From NCBI GenBank assembly GCA_900708905.1, contig CAADRB010000022.1, positions 1,066,377 through 1,130,376 on the forward strand: a stretch of 64,000 bases of DNA, written 5' to 3'. The first letter of the stretch is position 1. The number at the start of each line of letters is the position of its first letter. Under the pieces are notes generated by a model. The model did not search any database, was not told the origin of the DNA, and worked only from the letters and a program-made list of their open reading frames with translations. Shown piece after piece: positions 32,641 to 46,084 of this stretch. Origin of the DNA: Hymenolepis diminuta (lineage: Eukaryota; Platyhelminthes; Cestoda; Cyclophyllidea; Hymenolepididae). A program made the position numbers and the translations under genes.

Positions 32641-35300
32641 GGAAATTACCGTGCCCTTAATGCTGAACGTGAAGTTTGAGCTCTGAAATGTCAGGTCTTC
32701 CTGCAATGGAAATTAAGCTTCTAAATATTATATGTCAACTCTCTAACCAAAAATTTCATCTGGCAGTTTTAACGGAAACGAAAATGACTGAAATTTCAAA
32801 GACTGCAATTATTCCTGGCGTTTTTATGTATATTCAGGACAAACGACATACTCGCTCCCGATTTGTGGCGTTACTTTTGTCATTAATGATCCCCAACTCC
32901 AAGTTTAAGAATTTAAACTCCTGTCAAACAGGTTAACTATGCTATAATTAAGGTCTATAGTAATTCGTTGAATATTATTGGCTGTCATGCATCAATAGCT
33001 TGTTCAATCTAATTGATGGAGTAAGAAACATTCTATAGACAACTTGAAGTGCCGTCGTCATGGGTAATTTTTACTATCACCTCGGTCCTGATGCTCACAA
33101 AAGTTATGCAAATATAGTAGAATGGTTCACATACTGCTTATTGCCAACAGATAATTCACGAATTTTAATATTAAGCTTCTGAGGAAAAAAATTAACTTTA
33201 TGCAATTAATTCGTTTCAAAGGTGTAATAGAAGACGACATACTTTGTACCATCCAAGAATTGGTCGAGGTGCTCTCTGAGACTTCTACCTTGCCATAAGA
33301 AAAACAACGTTACATTTCTTGATTTAAGAGAATGCAGATAAGCTGACGCAAAATCTGACCACTCAATAGTTACAGTCATTCTTAGGCTTGAAGATGATGC
33401 TGCAACAGAAAGATGCAAATATAAAAAGTTCGGCAGAATCAGGAGGGGAATATCAAAACCTTCTGATAAAGGAATATCAGAGAACATTATACAAAATTAT
33501 GGTGGTATTGTAAATGCCATTATGAAAGCAGCCACACAAACTTTTCAGAAGCATACTACAAGGAACGAAGGCTACTATGCAAACAGTAGCTATTCGACCT
33601 ATCTTCTAAATCAATTGCTGCCTATAAGAAGTGTAGGAATAAAGACTAATTACTTACCTTAAAATCAAAATGTAATCACTCGGAGACCGAAAGAGAAGTA
33701 TGTCCAAAACTGGTAGCCATTAATGAACTCAGACTAGCCTACGGCTTACTGAAAAGGAAATTAGAAGTTAATCGTCAAACTTGGGTAACTCCTAATCGTA
33801 ACAAGTTCGTTGTTAATCCGAGTTCTCTTGCTAGACGGGAGAACTCAATCTACAAAACGCAATTTCTCGTTGTTATGGTTAAAAATTCTTACAGTTCAAC
33901 TCAAACTGTTTGCAGCATAACATGATTCATAAGAGTTCATATAAACAATTGAAGGGATAAGCGCTATTTTCGGTAATAGTGGGAAGGAAATATAATATAA
34001 ATTTTAATTTCGTTAAGGAAAAATATTCATGATCATATTTCCGCCTTGACAAATAATATGCCAGATTAATTCAAATGCGGAATGTGTCTTCTGAAACAGA
34101 TATAAATACCTGGAAAATACCTCAGGAAAAAACTTATCTGCTGAAGAACTTCACTTTGTTAAATGAAACTTGAAATCGTCTAAAATTTCAGGACCGAGTA
34201 AATTACGATCAGAACCATTCAAGCGTAGTGTGTCTTCATTTGATAAACTTCTGCTAAGATACCTTAATGACTGCTGGTAAAGTAGGCATTCACTAACTCA
34301 ATCTTGTGCGAATTCCGAAGTAATCAGGGTTTACGAAGGCAAAGGTGTTAGAGCAGATCCTGCTAACTACAAAGTTATCTTCTGTTTTGACAAAGTGGGG
34401 TGACTCTTTGTACCAATAGCCTGTGTAAGACGGAACATCCATGAGAGGATGCTTAACAAATACCCAACATGAGTTTCGTGCTGAAAGATTTACTGAATGG
34501 GTTATCCTTGATGTAATAATAGTAATAATTCAGGTAACCATTGATCGTCGGTGAGGAACAGTTCTCTTCTTTTTTGGTTTAAAGAACGCCCTTGGTTTCC
34601 TTCCACATTGTACAAACCTATCAAGGTCATGTGAACTTAAGCCGCACAAAATGTAGTCAACTGCATTAGACATTCCCTGAATATCCCAAAAAGCCACATC
34701 AGAGGCTCGATTTAAATATTTACTTTGATGACAGGCGTTAGATAGTAGGTATATAATGAAAGCCGCCGATCTTAAATATATTAATTCAGCTAATATTATT
34801 TGGCATTTATTAAACCTTTGGGGATTTAAATTTTGCATTATTTAGTGCTTTAGGACCCGAATGGTCGTTAAGACATCTTATATATGACCTATGCCTTATC
34901 ACTCCATCTATTGGACAAGTTGAACAGCTCCTTCAAAGTCTTAAAACTATTCTAGAATAATATGTGATAAAAATGGCTTAGGAAAAAACAGTCTTGACGG
35001 ACGTCGGTGCAGATCTGGGTCATAACATCAATCGAATTAGCCCTTTACTTGCCTTGGGTCCCTAGTGAGTGATAAAAGTCTCACTGATGTAGTGTAATAT
35101 TAAATATCATAGAGGTCAAATGACTGGTAGTGAAATATAGATCTATTCTAAGATCGAAAATGTTATCGATTAAAGCTCGAGCAAAATAACAGAAAAATTT
35201 ATCGAGATAGTCCTTCTGTACGGTTTATCGACGGTTGTCTATCATAAGGTGGGTGCTGAGAGATCAAAGGCTGTTCAGAACACCACTTAGAAGAAGTGGG
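32640..35300 (+). mobile_element. Decayed non-LTR retrotransposon (LINE), copy 2
   Basis: A plus-strand LINE broken by many stops and frameshifts but with domains in the right order. The endonuclease start is at about 32690-32790: FHLAVLTETKM matches the LAV.TET motif that carries the catalytic Glu of the APE-type endonuclease. A degenerate stretch follows to about 34150. The reverse-transcriptase start is at about 34190-34390: GPSKLRSEPFK, then EGKGVRADPANYKVI, the usual KKG.R.DP.NYRPI region. A KNALG trace of the K.AFD block is near 34584. The catalytic box near 34890 reads LRHLIYDLCLIT, where YADD has lost residues. From 34850 it aligns with the fragment at 5270-5720. It is dead. The clade is unresolved. 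Confidence 0.68.
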
Positions 35301-38300
35301 GTGCTACTGGTTCCTTTACTCTCGCCTCAACTCTCCTTATGATCTACGTATCACCTCATAAGTTGAACATGCTCTCTCATTATAACTTTCGGTATCTCTG
35401 TGTTCGGATGCTTTTCAACAATGAAAATTTGTACAGCTTTTCAGCTCTGACATAAAAAATGAGCAAACAACACCTTCCTCATTAGAGCTGAAATTCTGTT
35501 CTAAATATTCAATTTTTACAAACTTATATTTTTAAGAATTTCATTTAATTTGAAATCAGGTTATAACATTTGTTATCTGTAGTTTTTATTTTAAAGCAAA
35601 TTACATCATTTAAAAATATTTGCGGGTAGGCAAATGATTCAGAAATACATTTCTAAGGGCATTAACGAATGCCACTGAAAGTGCACCGGCTAAATTTCTA
35701 CAATTTATTGGAATTCAAAAATACAAAATGATTTTGCTTTTAAAATTTAGTTTTAAATAAACTCCAGGGAAAGTTTTGAACAAGTTCATGCTATATAAAA
35801 AACGATTATAGGCGGTGATTTAAAGAAAATGAAGATGTAATTCAGAATTTTCTCAATTCATTTTGAATGTATTTCATGAAAGCAAATATTAGAAAAGTCT
35901 GCGCACGTCTTTTATTCCATAAAGCTGAAACTACTTATAATACGTTAGTGATGTCATAAAAAGCATTTCAATTTTATAAAACATTTTAAAATCGTAATTT
36001 ACAAAAAGAGTCGAAATTAATTTGTGGTATATAAAACGCTAAACAATAATGAAATAAATTTTGAAAACTCCGATAAAAGTCAAGTCCGGAATTGCTGTTA
36101 ATGAAATATTATTGGTGAATAATTTATTCGAAAAGCACGAAATGAAATCAGCCGAATGCAGAAGATTAGATATTGCCTCCCAAGTATTTTACGTATTAGA
36201 TTTTTAGATTGTTATAAGCTGAGATACGTAATTTGTACATATTTGCCCATAACTGAAGTACAAGTGCTTGTGTGAATTTAATAAAGTTCGTTAGTTATTG
36301 TTTCATATTTTCTGAATGTAGGAGTAGAAAACGAGTTAAAATAGGATTTTCAAAACGTCTGATGTCTGAATTTATTGCAATGTCGTTACGTTAGTGCGTA
36401 AAGATATGCTTTGGTGCCATAAATTCCAATCACTGATAATATTTGATTAAATCAGCCTTTACTTAAGAGAATGATAATTCATTTGATTTTTAAAATGCAT
36501 CTTGTAAAATTCTAATTCAACCATTTTTGCTGCCTTTTCCATAAGTTAGTCGAACATTTTTTCTATTTGATGGATCCGTGTTGTTGAATCTCCCGTAGAA
36601 TGCTATTGATTATTATCAGTAGGAATGACTGTCACTCAAAATTTCTTTAAAAATTGTTATCATGCACCATTAGCTGAATCATTTATATAAAATAATATTG
36701 TTCTACTCGTTCGGTCGACTCAGAGTTCAATAAATTAAAGTTTCGTCTAGAACTGGATCAATAGATTTCAGCCCGATAATGACAGATTTCGCTAAACATT
36801 GAACACCGAAATGTACAGTCTCATACTTATCGTGTTATTATTAATTTCCTTTAACTTTCCTTTCCTTTCCTAATAACTTTGTGACAAATGCTACTGATAG
36901 TTAATATAACAAAATCAAGCGCTTGCATTAAAAGTGAATGTTAGCGTTCTTATGCTGACTTCTTAATATCGAGAAAATGCTCAGATCACGCTAATTTTCC
37001 GGTCTTTGAAAGTGGAAATGAAGTGAAATGGCACGACTCAAAGTCATAACTAAACAACCGATTAATAAGCACTAGATATTGTGTATAAGAATTTAATCAG
37101 TAACCCGAGAAAAATTATGAATTTTGAACCTATGAAATGCCCACTGAAATAATAGTCTGAAGTTCAAAATTTTGACAATCAACTAAAGTAATGCTTTTGA
37201 ATCCTCTCTCTTAACATCTTATCGTATATTTCTTACCCGATTTCAGTTATTTCTCCAAAGTAAAAAGTGTAAAGATTAATCTTCATTACTGTGCAATATA
37301 ACAATACATTAATTTGTAATTAAACTAGAATAGGTTATAAAGAGATCAAGGTGATAATAAAAGCATCATTAGAAATGTAAATCTTATTTTCTTTTAAAGT
37401 ATTAAATGATATCAAATAGACGTAATCAGTTTCGCACTTATTCTCCGATTGAATATATAATAAGAAGTGATAATGTCGTCCCTAACACGCGTTGTCGTTA
37501 TTTTATGGGCATGAATCTATCCAAGACTCGTCTGGAATTGGGAGAAGAAGAGGAAAAGAAAAATTCAATTGAAATTGGTAACCTTATGTTAATTTAAGGA
37601 TTTCTTGTTGACATAAGCAAGAATATTAATATGCGGAGGATAGGAATTTTAAAACAAAGTATTCAATGAAGATTGGCTAATTTCAAATTGAGATGGAAAA
37701 AATTTTGACATCAAGCAAATATAAATTTGAATTATTCGACTAAAAAATCATTCAATTCTACGTCCTTAGTTAAAATGTACTCCTTATTATGGTTTTTTAT
37801 ACCAAGAAAAATTAGCAGAAATAAATGAAAAGTTAAAAATCGATCATTTATGTGAAGGAATAAACATTCAGAAATTTATTTTACTTACTTTGAATTAGTC
37901 TTTTCCACTATTACAAAACTAAACATTGAGCCCAAGGTCTATTGAATTAATATTCTAAGGGCGAGTGTATATATATTCATTGATAAAGTACTTTAAATTT
38001 TGCTAATTTGGAGCAATTCTTATTATTTCACATCAGTTTTGCTTTAAGTAGTATTTCAAATAGTCAAAGTACCTCGTTTAAAATAGTATTTTTGAAGTAT
38101 TTTGCAATTACGAACCTTCTAAGGCACTAAGGCATTTGATTTGTGATGAAATAAGCCAAAATTTTTATTATTTAAATTGTTACTTAACATACAAACTTGA
38201 ATGCGAACAAAATAGCACTTTAATAAACTTCAACGTTAATTAATAGTCCATCCTCATGCATGAGGTATGAAATATTAAATAGCTTTAAGTTGATTTGTTG

Positions 38301-38950
38301 GAGGCTGCGTCAAAGGTAGTACAAGCAAGTTTAAAAAAATTCAAATATTCAAAAAACAAATTTGCTACCATTTCATGGAACGTCTAAAACTAGAAGACAG
38401 TGAATTAAGCTTGCAATACAGACAAATGCAAAAATGAAATACTTAGCAATAAAACCTTATTTTAAATGGTTACTGTTTAACTCAGGTGGGTTTATTTAAG
38501 TAAAGTCGCCTTTGAAAGTCCTACCTGCTTACGCCTGGCTGTAATGAGATACAAAAAAATCAAAGATGCATGATTTGATTGCTCAACAAATCAACTGGTA
38601 AACAAACTCAATATGATGCCGACACGAACTCACCCCGAAACAAGGGTTCGAATAATGAAGATTGAGCTCATCAACCCCTTTACATCAAGAAGCAAATTAG
38701 AGAGTTTATGCAATTTGAATTACTCAATACTTTTGGAAATCAAATGAGTTATGAGTCATCATTATACATCACTCCTTAACACTCCATTTTCATTTATTTC
38801 TAGATCATTTTGGGACTTAGTTTATAAATTTAATTCAATTATTATAGTCTTAGTGTTTTGCCCTGGTACGCATAATTATAATAAAATATGAAAAGATTCA
38901 ATTTCGTTAATTTCAAAATTTTTTCCTTGTTTTAGAAGATCCAGATGAAC
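35301..38950. other. AT-rich intergenic, nothing recognised
   Basis: No gene-like signal. A TTTCC tract lies near 36853-36870. The ORF at 37406-37597 has a lysine and glutamate-rich end and no recognisable domain. Confidence 0.5.
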
Positions 38951-38952
38951 TT

Positions 38953-38980
38953 TTCACTTTCATGCCACTTTAAAGTGAAA
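38953..38980. other. CACTTT/AAAGTG palindrome cluster 1
   Basis: A perfect 12-base palindrome CACTTTAAAGTG is nested in a longer inverted repeat (CTTTCACTTT-like left arm, AAAGTGAAAG right arm). A similar cluster lies at 47870-47904. AAGTG cores resemble NK2-class homeodomain sites, but no gene is close by. A regulatory role is speculation. Confidence 0.4.
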
Positions 38981-40188
38981 GAAAAAAATATCTCTAAATC
39001 TGTAGTTTGTTAATACCTACTGCGTAAAGGTAACTAGAACTTCAGTTTTCATTATAGAAAATGCAAGATAACATTAAATGCAGTGACTTAGCTTACTTAT
39101 ATTCTGGTTAGGCCTCATTTTCAATTCTCTCCTGACCCGAAACAACCTGTCACGACCTGAATTTAGTTTATCCACCTATTTAAGCTACCTGTCACTCCTA
39201 AGTGGTTGTTCGAATTTTTTTATGCAACTAAAACTTGCAAGTTACGCTGCAGAATTCTTCACTCTGACAATCAGTTTCTCGCGACCGTGGATATTAAGGA
39301 CTGATAAAACAATATTCAGCACTCTAGTGCCTTCTCGATCATGTTTTTATGCAATTTCTTTGAAACATTTGCTGATTTATTTTCGTTCGCTCATAGGTCA
39401 AGCTAGCATTACTATTTTAACATTAAATATGCTTGTGCTTTGTTTAGTAGAAGAAAAAAAAACGGAAGTGATTTATCAATGATTTGAACTATAAAGCTCT
39501 ACAATAAATCCAGAATGTTATTCCTACAATTTATATTTTTACCTTATTTTAACCTTATCTGAACTGTTTTAATGTTACTTATGTCTAGATACCTTCGATC
39601 TTGGTGATCTCTGAGAGTAAAGAATTATGAGATAGTATTTATACGTTAAGCTTAAAGTATACATCATAATCATGATTAAGTGGTTACGAAATGCTTTCAG
39701 TACAGGTTGTTGGTTTAAAATGGGGCACATTCAACGTGGTGGTATTAAGGTAATGTTGCAGTACTCAGCTTTGTTTTCTTGTCATAGCAACGATGTTCTG
39801 AAATGCTTTATTGTTCTGAATGCATTATCTTAATTTCCTGATTTCTACAAGTGAAATTGTCTAAATTTTTAACCGTCAGAACACATTTTTACTTCTAAAA
39901 CGTCACTTTTATGCCTGTGTTACTTGTATAGTTGGTTTGTAATATTTCTTGAATTCAATATTTAACAAAATAATTAAAAGTAGAGGATGAGCATTATAGT
40001 TGATTAGTTAAATACAATTCGCGATGTATTAATTTTAGTAAAAATAAAAGTTTTATTAATAGAAATATGTTCTCTTCATTTCATTGAGCAGCCATGTATT
40101 TGGGATGCAGTGGAATAAATACGAAATTATTTCTTCTGGGCAGATTGTTCAATGTAAAAATTTTATTACATTAATAATATACAACCAA
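38981..40188. other. AT-rich intergenic, nothing recognised
   Basis: One plus-strand ORF of 86 codons (39222-39482) without motifs. Nothing else was recognised. Confidence 0.5.
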
Positions 40189-40400
40189 ACCAGTGGCGCA
40201 GTGATTAACATGCACGTCCGTGAAGCTGGAAGTGACGAGTTCTAAGCCAATCGGTAAACACCCTGTGAGCAAAAGAGTCAACATTACTGGTTAATAAAAT
40301 AGGGATGGTAGACTTTGATCTTCCAACTAGGAAGGTTCCATAGTCACATCCCCCACCCAAAATAAAAATTGAAAAACGCCTTCCTAAATATACTTGAGAA
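40189..40400 (+). mobile_element. tRNA-derived SINE, copy 2
   Basis: The head GTGGCGCAGTGATTAACATG is the A-box region and GAGTTCTAAGCC a decayed B box. The body shares GGGATGGTAGACTTTGATCT and AAAACGCCTTCCTAAAT with copy 1 at 21766, in the same order and spacing. There is no tRNA-Glu-like segment in front of this copy, which suggests that segment is not an essential part of the SINE. Confidence 0.68.
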
Positions 40401-42630
40401 TTGACAAATTAAAAAACAAAGATGTGAATATTTGAAACTAAATTCATTTTGTGAATGCCCTGAATTTAAAGAAAACGTGACAAAATTTTTTCACTCTCAA
40501 GACACTTTATGTTTCTTAGATCATATCAAAATTAATTAAAACTCTATTAAAGAAAAATAAGTACGAGATCAAAGATAATCCACAAGTATCATCATTTTAT
40601 AGGTACAAAATTAATTGCAATTTCAATTAACTTGTAAATGTGAGCGTTTTGGAAAAAAACGCGGCCATAAGGTTAAAATTAAAATGCGCTTTTGAGTAAA
40701 CAGTGAGCTTAAATGGTGATTTAGCGCATCTCAATAGCGCGGCTAAAGACTGTCTGGGCCTTCTGTTTGCAGCCAGCAACAACATTTGAATACTGATAAA
40801 ATACTAAATACAAATACAAGAACGTCAGACAACTATGACATTGAGTATTTACAAGAATGCAAGGAGGTAGTTACTAACACTTCAAAATATACTAATGTAC
40901 TATGTTGATGTGAGTTCCGGTGTTCAATAAACAATCCTCTTTTAATAGAGCCGCTTACCGGAGAATTCACATAAAGCCTTTTAATTCCCATGAGAAACCT
41001 ATTAGTAATGGTTTATTTATTAGTATTTAACTTGGCCATGTTCCATAAATAGATTGCATTTTATTAGAAAAATGGTCGTATCATTTGAAATTATTTAATA
41101 AAATCCCTACCGGAACTTGGACAACTTTAATCTTTAATCTGACACTCGGGAAGTAAGCACCGATTTTTAAATTTCTACATTAAAATTAAATTAATACTTT
41201 GCATATTTTGCCCATTTAATTTACACACTCAGTTAAAAACAATGGTGTAGAATTTGGCGGACGGCAGATGAATAGTCATGTTTGGTGAAGTCTAGAAAGT
41301 GGTTACCTGGCCGGACGACGTATTCAGTGTGGGAAAATATTTGAAATGTATTTTTAACGTCTAAATTGTCATTTTTAGAGGAATTGGTCATCAAATTTAC
41401 AGTGGGATTTTGCAAATATCGTTAGGTGCTTAATAGGTTTGAAATTAAAATGAAAAATATGCATATTTTAAGAGGAATAAGTAACTTAATAAAATGTCAG
41501 AACTGCCATATCTTACATTACTTCCAGTGTTTGACATTCGTCCATCTGTTACAAAATCCAAGTAGCTCTTTAAGTTTCACTCAAGCTCGAATTTATGAGT
41601 GCTATTTCAGGTAAATAAGTAAAAGCAGATTATAAAGCTATCAACGCCCAAAATCAGAAATTATTGCAAATTAAAAGAAGAAATAAATCTCTTCTCTGAA
41701 AATAGTAATTTTTATTAGATATGCAAATTCACATAAAAGAATACATTGACTACCTTAAATTGTTTGTTAATTGGATTTATTAATGTCAGTTCATAATTTC
41801 ATCCTACAAACTCCAAGGAAATAGAAGTGACCTCCAAAGGATTTGAAAAGTAAGGGAGAGCGGCGAAAAAGGTGTACTCATTCACTGCAAAAATTCACTG
41901 ACGAACAATTTCTGAACCTGTACTTATCAAGCAACTTTAATTCAACATAAAACATTGTGAGAGCAGTTATTCTAATGCCTTCGAACTAATTTAATTTATG
42001 TCCTCAATATTAACTTACAATTTCTATTTACTTAATTTAATTGTAGATTTTTAAAAATCCCTATGAAGAACTACACAATATTTCCATTTACTAATTCTTA
42101 TTTTACAAAATAAATTGGATAGAGTACGGAACTATATAAAACAGAAAGAGTATGCAAATTTCAAACTTTCTCCATAATATTTTGACTTAAAAATTTCTGA
42201 ATTTAAATACATTAACTTTTAATTTCTTCTTTCATCGACGAAATTGACACTGAAATAAAGATAAACGTTTTCCAATGGATATTCTTGTTGTACAGGGCAT
42301 TAAAAACAAATTTTGTTTTAACGCCTGGAGGGAGATTCGCGCCTTTATGATAAATCATTATTTGTAATTTGAATTAAAATATGTTAATAGTTGTTTTTGC
42401 TGTGTTCATCAGTTTTAAGGCACAATTACATACATTTAAATAAACTGGTCACTCCAATTGTCATTTTTAAATCAGATAAAAGCTATTCAAAGCACGTTGT
42501 TAAAATTTTTAAATCTAGAACGATTGAAGAATGCTTGAAGTAAATGAATAAACTTTATAATTTACAGGAATATTGACATATTTCTGCAATTCAATTGAAT
42601 TCTTGGAAGCGCTTATGTTATAACTTAACT
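40401..42630. other. AT-rich intergenic, nothing recognised
   Basis: Small ORFs at 41233-41415 (minus) and 41426-41614 (plus) have no motifs. Confidence 0.5.
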
Positions 42631-42807
42631 GGACACCAAAAAAGCTACATATCTCCCAATTTTTATAACATCACGGGATTAAGCAAACTTTAGCAATTTC
42701 TTCAAAATTCGAACATTAAATAACTTACACAACTGGGCCATTTAAACAATTATGTAAATTTCGCAAAAAATTTGCAAAAGCATGAAAAATCATGTAAAAT
42801 TTTAACA
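42631..42807 (-). repeat. 3' LTR of the minus-strand gypsy element
   Basis: It shares GATTAAGCAAACTT (plus strand, 42679-42692 and 46138-46151), CATGTAAAAT near the inner end and several blocks between with the other LTR. The outer boundary is approximate. No target duplication was resolved. Confidence 0.55.
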
Positions 42808-42949
42808 TTAATACCTTTTGGAAAAAATATTTCTTTTATTCCGGCGTCCTCCTGCAAAAATTTTATCGTCATAATTCTTGAATTTTGGATCCACTTAGAA
42901 TCTTTCAGAATGTTTCATGGAACGTTCTGAACGAAAGTTTTGTTGATTG

Positions 42950-43830
42950 GTGGGTTGGATTTTGGGAGTTCCATAATTTCCGAAGACATCCAGGTCAATA
43001 TTTAGAGGACCGGTTTGATGATTTTGTTTCGTATGGTTGGGGGAAGCTCTCAAGTTTGACCATCGACATCCACCTCATAAGCACGTTACCTAGCCGAGCT
43101 CTAATGACATCTCCCCATGTGCCACTTGGTCGACGACCATGCACGTAAACTGTTGTGTCAGTTGGGCCTTCTTGGCGTTTGAAGGTGAATTAGGGAAGAC
43201 TGAGTCCTTATGGAGTAGGAAATTGTGGATCATTATGAGTTTCTGTCCAATAAGAGTTAAGACAGGATTGGATGTGGCACCGTCCGGCGCGGTAAAAGGA
43301 GTGCCTCGAAAATCTCCTCTGCTGCCCCATACCCACATGACTTTGGAAGTGTCTGCTTTAGTGAGTCAACGAATCGTCCTGTCTGACAATCTCATTTAAG
43401 ATAATATGATGGAGATGTAATGGGTGATATTATGTCCCCGGCAAGAGTCTTAAATTGTGGCCGGAGAGAACTGGTACCGTTATCAGTTACAATAATCTCT
43501 GGTAGTCCATGAGTTGAAAATAAATATCTAAAACTGCCGATTAACACGGTAGTTGTGGTGGATTTTGGTGGAATAACTTCGAGCTACCACGGCAAGACGT
43601 AAGAAACCACTATCCGGGCCAGGAAACATCCAAGTATATGCGAAACCATAGAGCTGTAGTTTTAGGCCAGGAACCAGGTTCCTTGTATGGGGGAAGCTTA
43701 GCCGCTTGCTGATATTTTGAATATCTTTGGACAACTGCTTTGATATCCCTATTAATTCTAGAACAGCCAGCAAGCTTTCATTGGATTTCATGCTACTAAC
43801 ACCAAGATGAGTGTTATCGAGTTATCGTAA
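42950..43830 (-). pseudogene. Integrase remnant of the minus-strand gypsy element
   Basis: Around 43495 the minus strand reads HGLPEIIVTDNGTSS, the second catalytic Asp region of retroviral-type integrase. About 200 bases upstream are traces of the zinc-finger end (QRYSKYQQAAKLPPY, PGSWPKTTALWFRIYLDV). Downstream, FRGTPFTAPDGATSNPVL matches the YR.TPH..TG.SPA block. A different frame near 43110 gives VYVHGRRPSGTWGDVIRARL, the VYVRDYR..W..G.I..R.G region of the C-terminal domain. Frames change at least three times. Plus-strand ORFs here (42885-43148, 43139-43399) are shadows. Confidence 0.78.
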
Positions 43831-43955
43831 TACATCTTACCTATGTAGTGAAGGAATGATGACATGGTCTGCAAACATTAAGCATGAATTAACCACAGAC
43901 AGCCTATCAAACCGTCTGTGAAAAATCGTTCTTTTGGTTTGATTTTAGCCATTCT

Positions 43956-45070
43956 GTGCAGACACATTTCATGATCTTCTTCGGCACTAAATCTTTAGCC
44001 TTCTCATTTTGGAAGTTTGAAGATAATATCAAGCAATATTTGTTATGTGCCGTTCTCCATAACCAGACTTATAATTACTGTTTCTCAGGCAGAACATTTC
44101 TGACTGAAGAGAAAAAGGATCAGCGTGAAGGAATTCTGTTTAGCTCCGTTATTCAATATCAAAATCATAGTCAAGAAAAGTCATTGATCAACGCTAAAAT
44201 CGGCTTGATATGTAACCTAGAAGATTCTTTTTTTATCCACGGATCGAGATTAGTGATTTATGATCCTTATTTTAGGGTAAAGTGTCAACCACAGAGACAT
44301 TTAAGGGACCTTTTAAAAAAAATGATGGAAAAGATACCTTTTCAATCTGGCTATTGCTAGAGATCAAAACGCATGAGGGATAGCTTTTTCTGAGGCATTA
44401 TGGAATACCTGAGAGATAGCCGAACCAACATAGTTCAAAGTATCTGTAATCAATATGATTGGTATATTTGGATTGTAATGAGAAAGCAGCATATCAGAGG
44501 TGAGCGTGTCTTATATCCTTGTGAAAGCAATTCGCTAAGAAGAATCTGAAAATTATGTAGTTTTGGCAAAGTTATACTGTAGTAGCTGACAAGGCCCAAG
44601 AAGGAATTTAATACTGTGATGTTTGTAAATCGTGGGTCTAGACAATGACTATTTTCGTAAAGGATACATCCTATGCATTTAAAAGAGGGTACAGGGAATG
44701 TATATTTCTCAGTTCAAAAAGAGAAGCCATAATACTGAGTACGCTGGAGAAGTGCAATGACACGTTCTTGAAGCTCCTGCTGAGAACAGACTGCAAAAAT
44801 TATGCCATCTAGATATTCATTACTTGTTGAAAAACAACAGGTGCTGTTTTGGCGCCGAATGGAAACCTGGTATTTTGGTATAGACCATGAAGTGTATCAG
44901 TAGTTAGTAGTGTTGTTTACCGATAGAACAGTCAGCGCAAAGTCAGATAGTTCTGTTCAAGTTCTGAATAACAACAACAAGCAGGTTTTAGGACACCTCT
45001 GTTCCAGACGTTCAAATTCTTCGTCTACCATAGAGAAGGTTGCCAGTGGACTCAGCCAGTGGGTACTTGG
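43956..45070 (-). pseudogene. Reverse transcriptase and RNase H remnant
   Basis: The minus strand gives VDEEFERLEQ (about 45035), RFPFGAKTAPVVFQQVMN (about 44860-44810) and then YLDG, where the active YLDD box of reverse transcriptase is expected, so a catalytic Asp is lost. LNSFLGLVSYY follows, then RNase H traces LLSHYNPNIPIILITDTLNY and, in pieces, DHKSLISIRG and YDFDIE. The 134-codon plus-strand ORF at 43956-44360 lies antisense to this RNase H stretch and is a shadow. Confidence 0.76.
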
Positions 45071-45659
45071 CATCACTTGTAATCTCGTCTTAATATTATT
45101 ACTTAGACCAAGACTTTCTTGAGAAACTTATCATCTTCTCTGTGAATTAAATGATGAACGTAATGGAATTCACACGATTACCAATGAGATTTACGGTCAG
45201 ATCCAGTCGAGATCATGCAGAATAAGTTGAGAGTCTGATACGTCAGTTGTTGTTGAGATACTTATGTCTTGGTGGGTCACGTTATAGGTTAGTCACCTTG
45301 TCCGTTTGAAAGACTCGCCTCAGGCACTGATTGCAGATAAGGAGACTGGTTTTAGTTTTGGAAAACCCAATTATTTTTACAATTTCATTGAAATAACGGT
45401 TTTATCTAAAGTGATGTCTAGTTGAAGATGAACACGATCCCAGTTGTTCTATCAATCCATACATTTTCGGATTACCTGTGTCAATAGGGAAGGTAGCAAA
45501 GAGGGCGTTCGATCTGAGGTAATTTGGTTCATGTTTATAGAAGTGATTATTTTTATGGAAGGTTTGCTGATTTTGTCCTTAACTAATCTTGATCATATTG
45601 TTGGTCAGATCAGTGGGAGGCTTGCGGGTATCAGCCTTCTTTATATGCAACCTTTTGGC

Positions 45660-45790
45660 ACTGCTTGCAACAACTCGGTTGAAAAGAAACCGTTGAGGGA
45701 AGTGCCAACCTCGGCAGCGTGGACAAGACGAAGACGGTTTCTGTTCAAAAAAGGACTCAACTATGCCACAAATTTTGTAGAGACATTGAT
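45660..45790 (-). pseudogene. Gag zinc-knuckle remnant
   Basis: The minus-strand frame reads CPRCRGWHFPQRF, then A-K-R-L-H-I-K-K-A, which lines up with the C..CG..H....C and KC...GHI...C knuckles of gypsy Gag, though several Cys positions are replaced. The 150-codon plus-strand ORF 45444-45896 lies antisense to it. Confidence 0.55.
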
Positions 45791-46084
45791 GCAGGTATTT
45801 TGTGCACCAGACGCGAAATTATGGAGTCAGAAACAGTGTGAGCTGAACCGCATAGTTAATCGAGTTCACCAAATTCCTTTGCAAGACGAATTTTGAATAA
45901 TGTTCATATTCGATAAGCCCCAGGTTTCTAACGAAGCAAAAAACCCTTATTTTCTCATCTCATTTAACAAATTCTTCGTGACTACATATTTATTTTTACT
46001 GTACTATGGGCCAGAGAATTTTCCGGACTTGCTAATCAACTGAGGTTTACTCGCATGGGTTCGCATCTCATTTGCGTCGCCACT

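Noticed and set aside
43956..44360. 134-codon plus-strand ORF
   Set aside because: The opposite strand carries RNase H traces (DHKSLISIRG, YDFDIE) of the gypsy element; the plus-strand frame is an antisense shadow with no motif.
45444..45896. 150-codon plus-strand ORF, the second longest reported frame in the window after a PPOX exon class
   Set aside because: It is antisense to the Gag zinc-knuckle remnant of the same element and has no recognisable domain.
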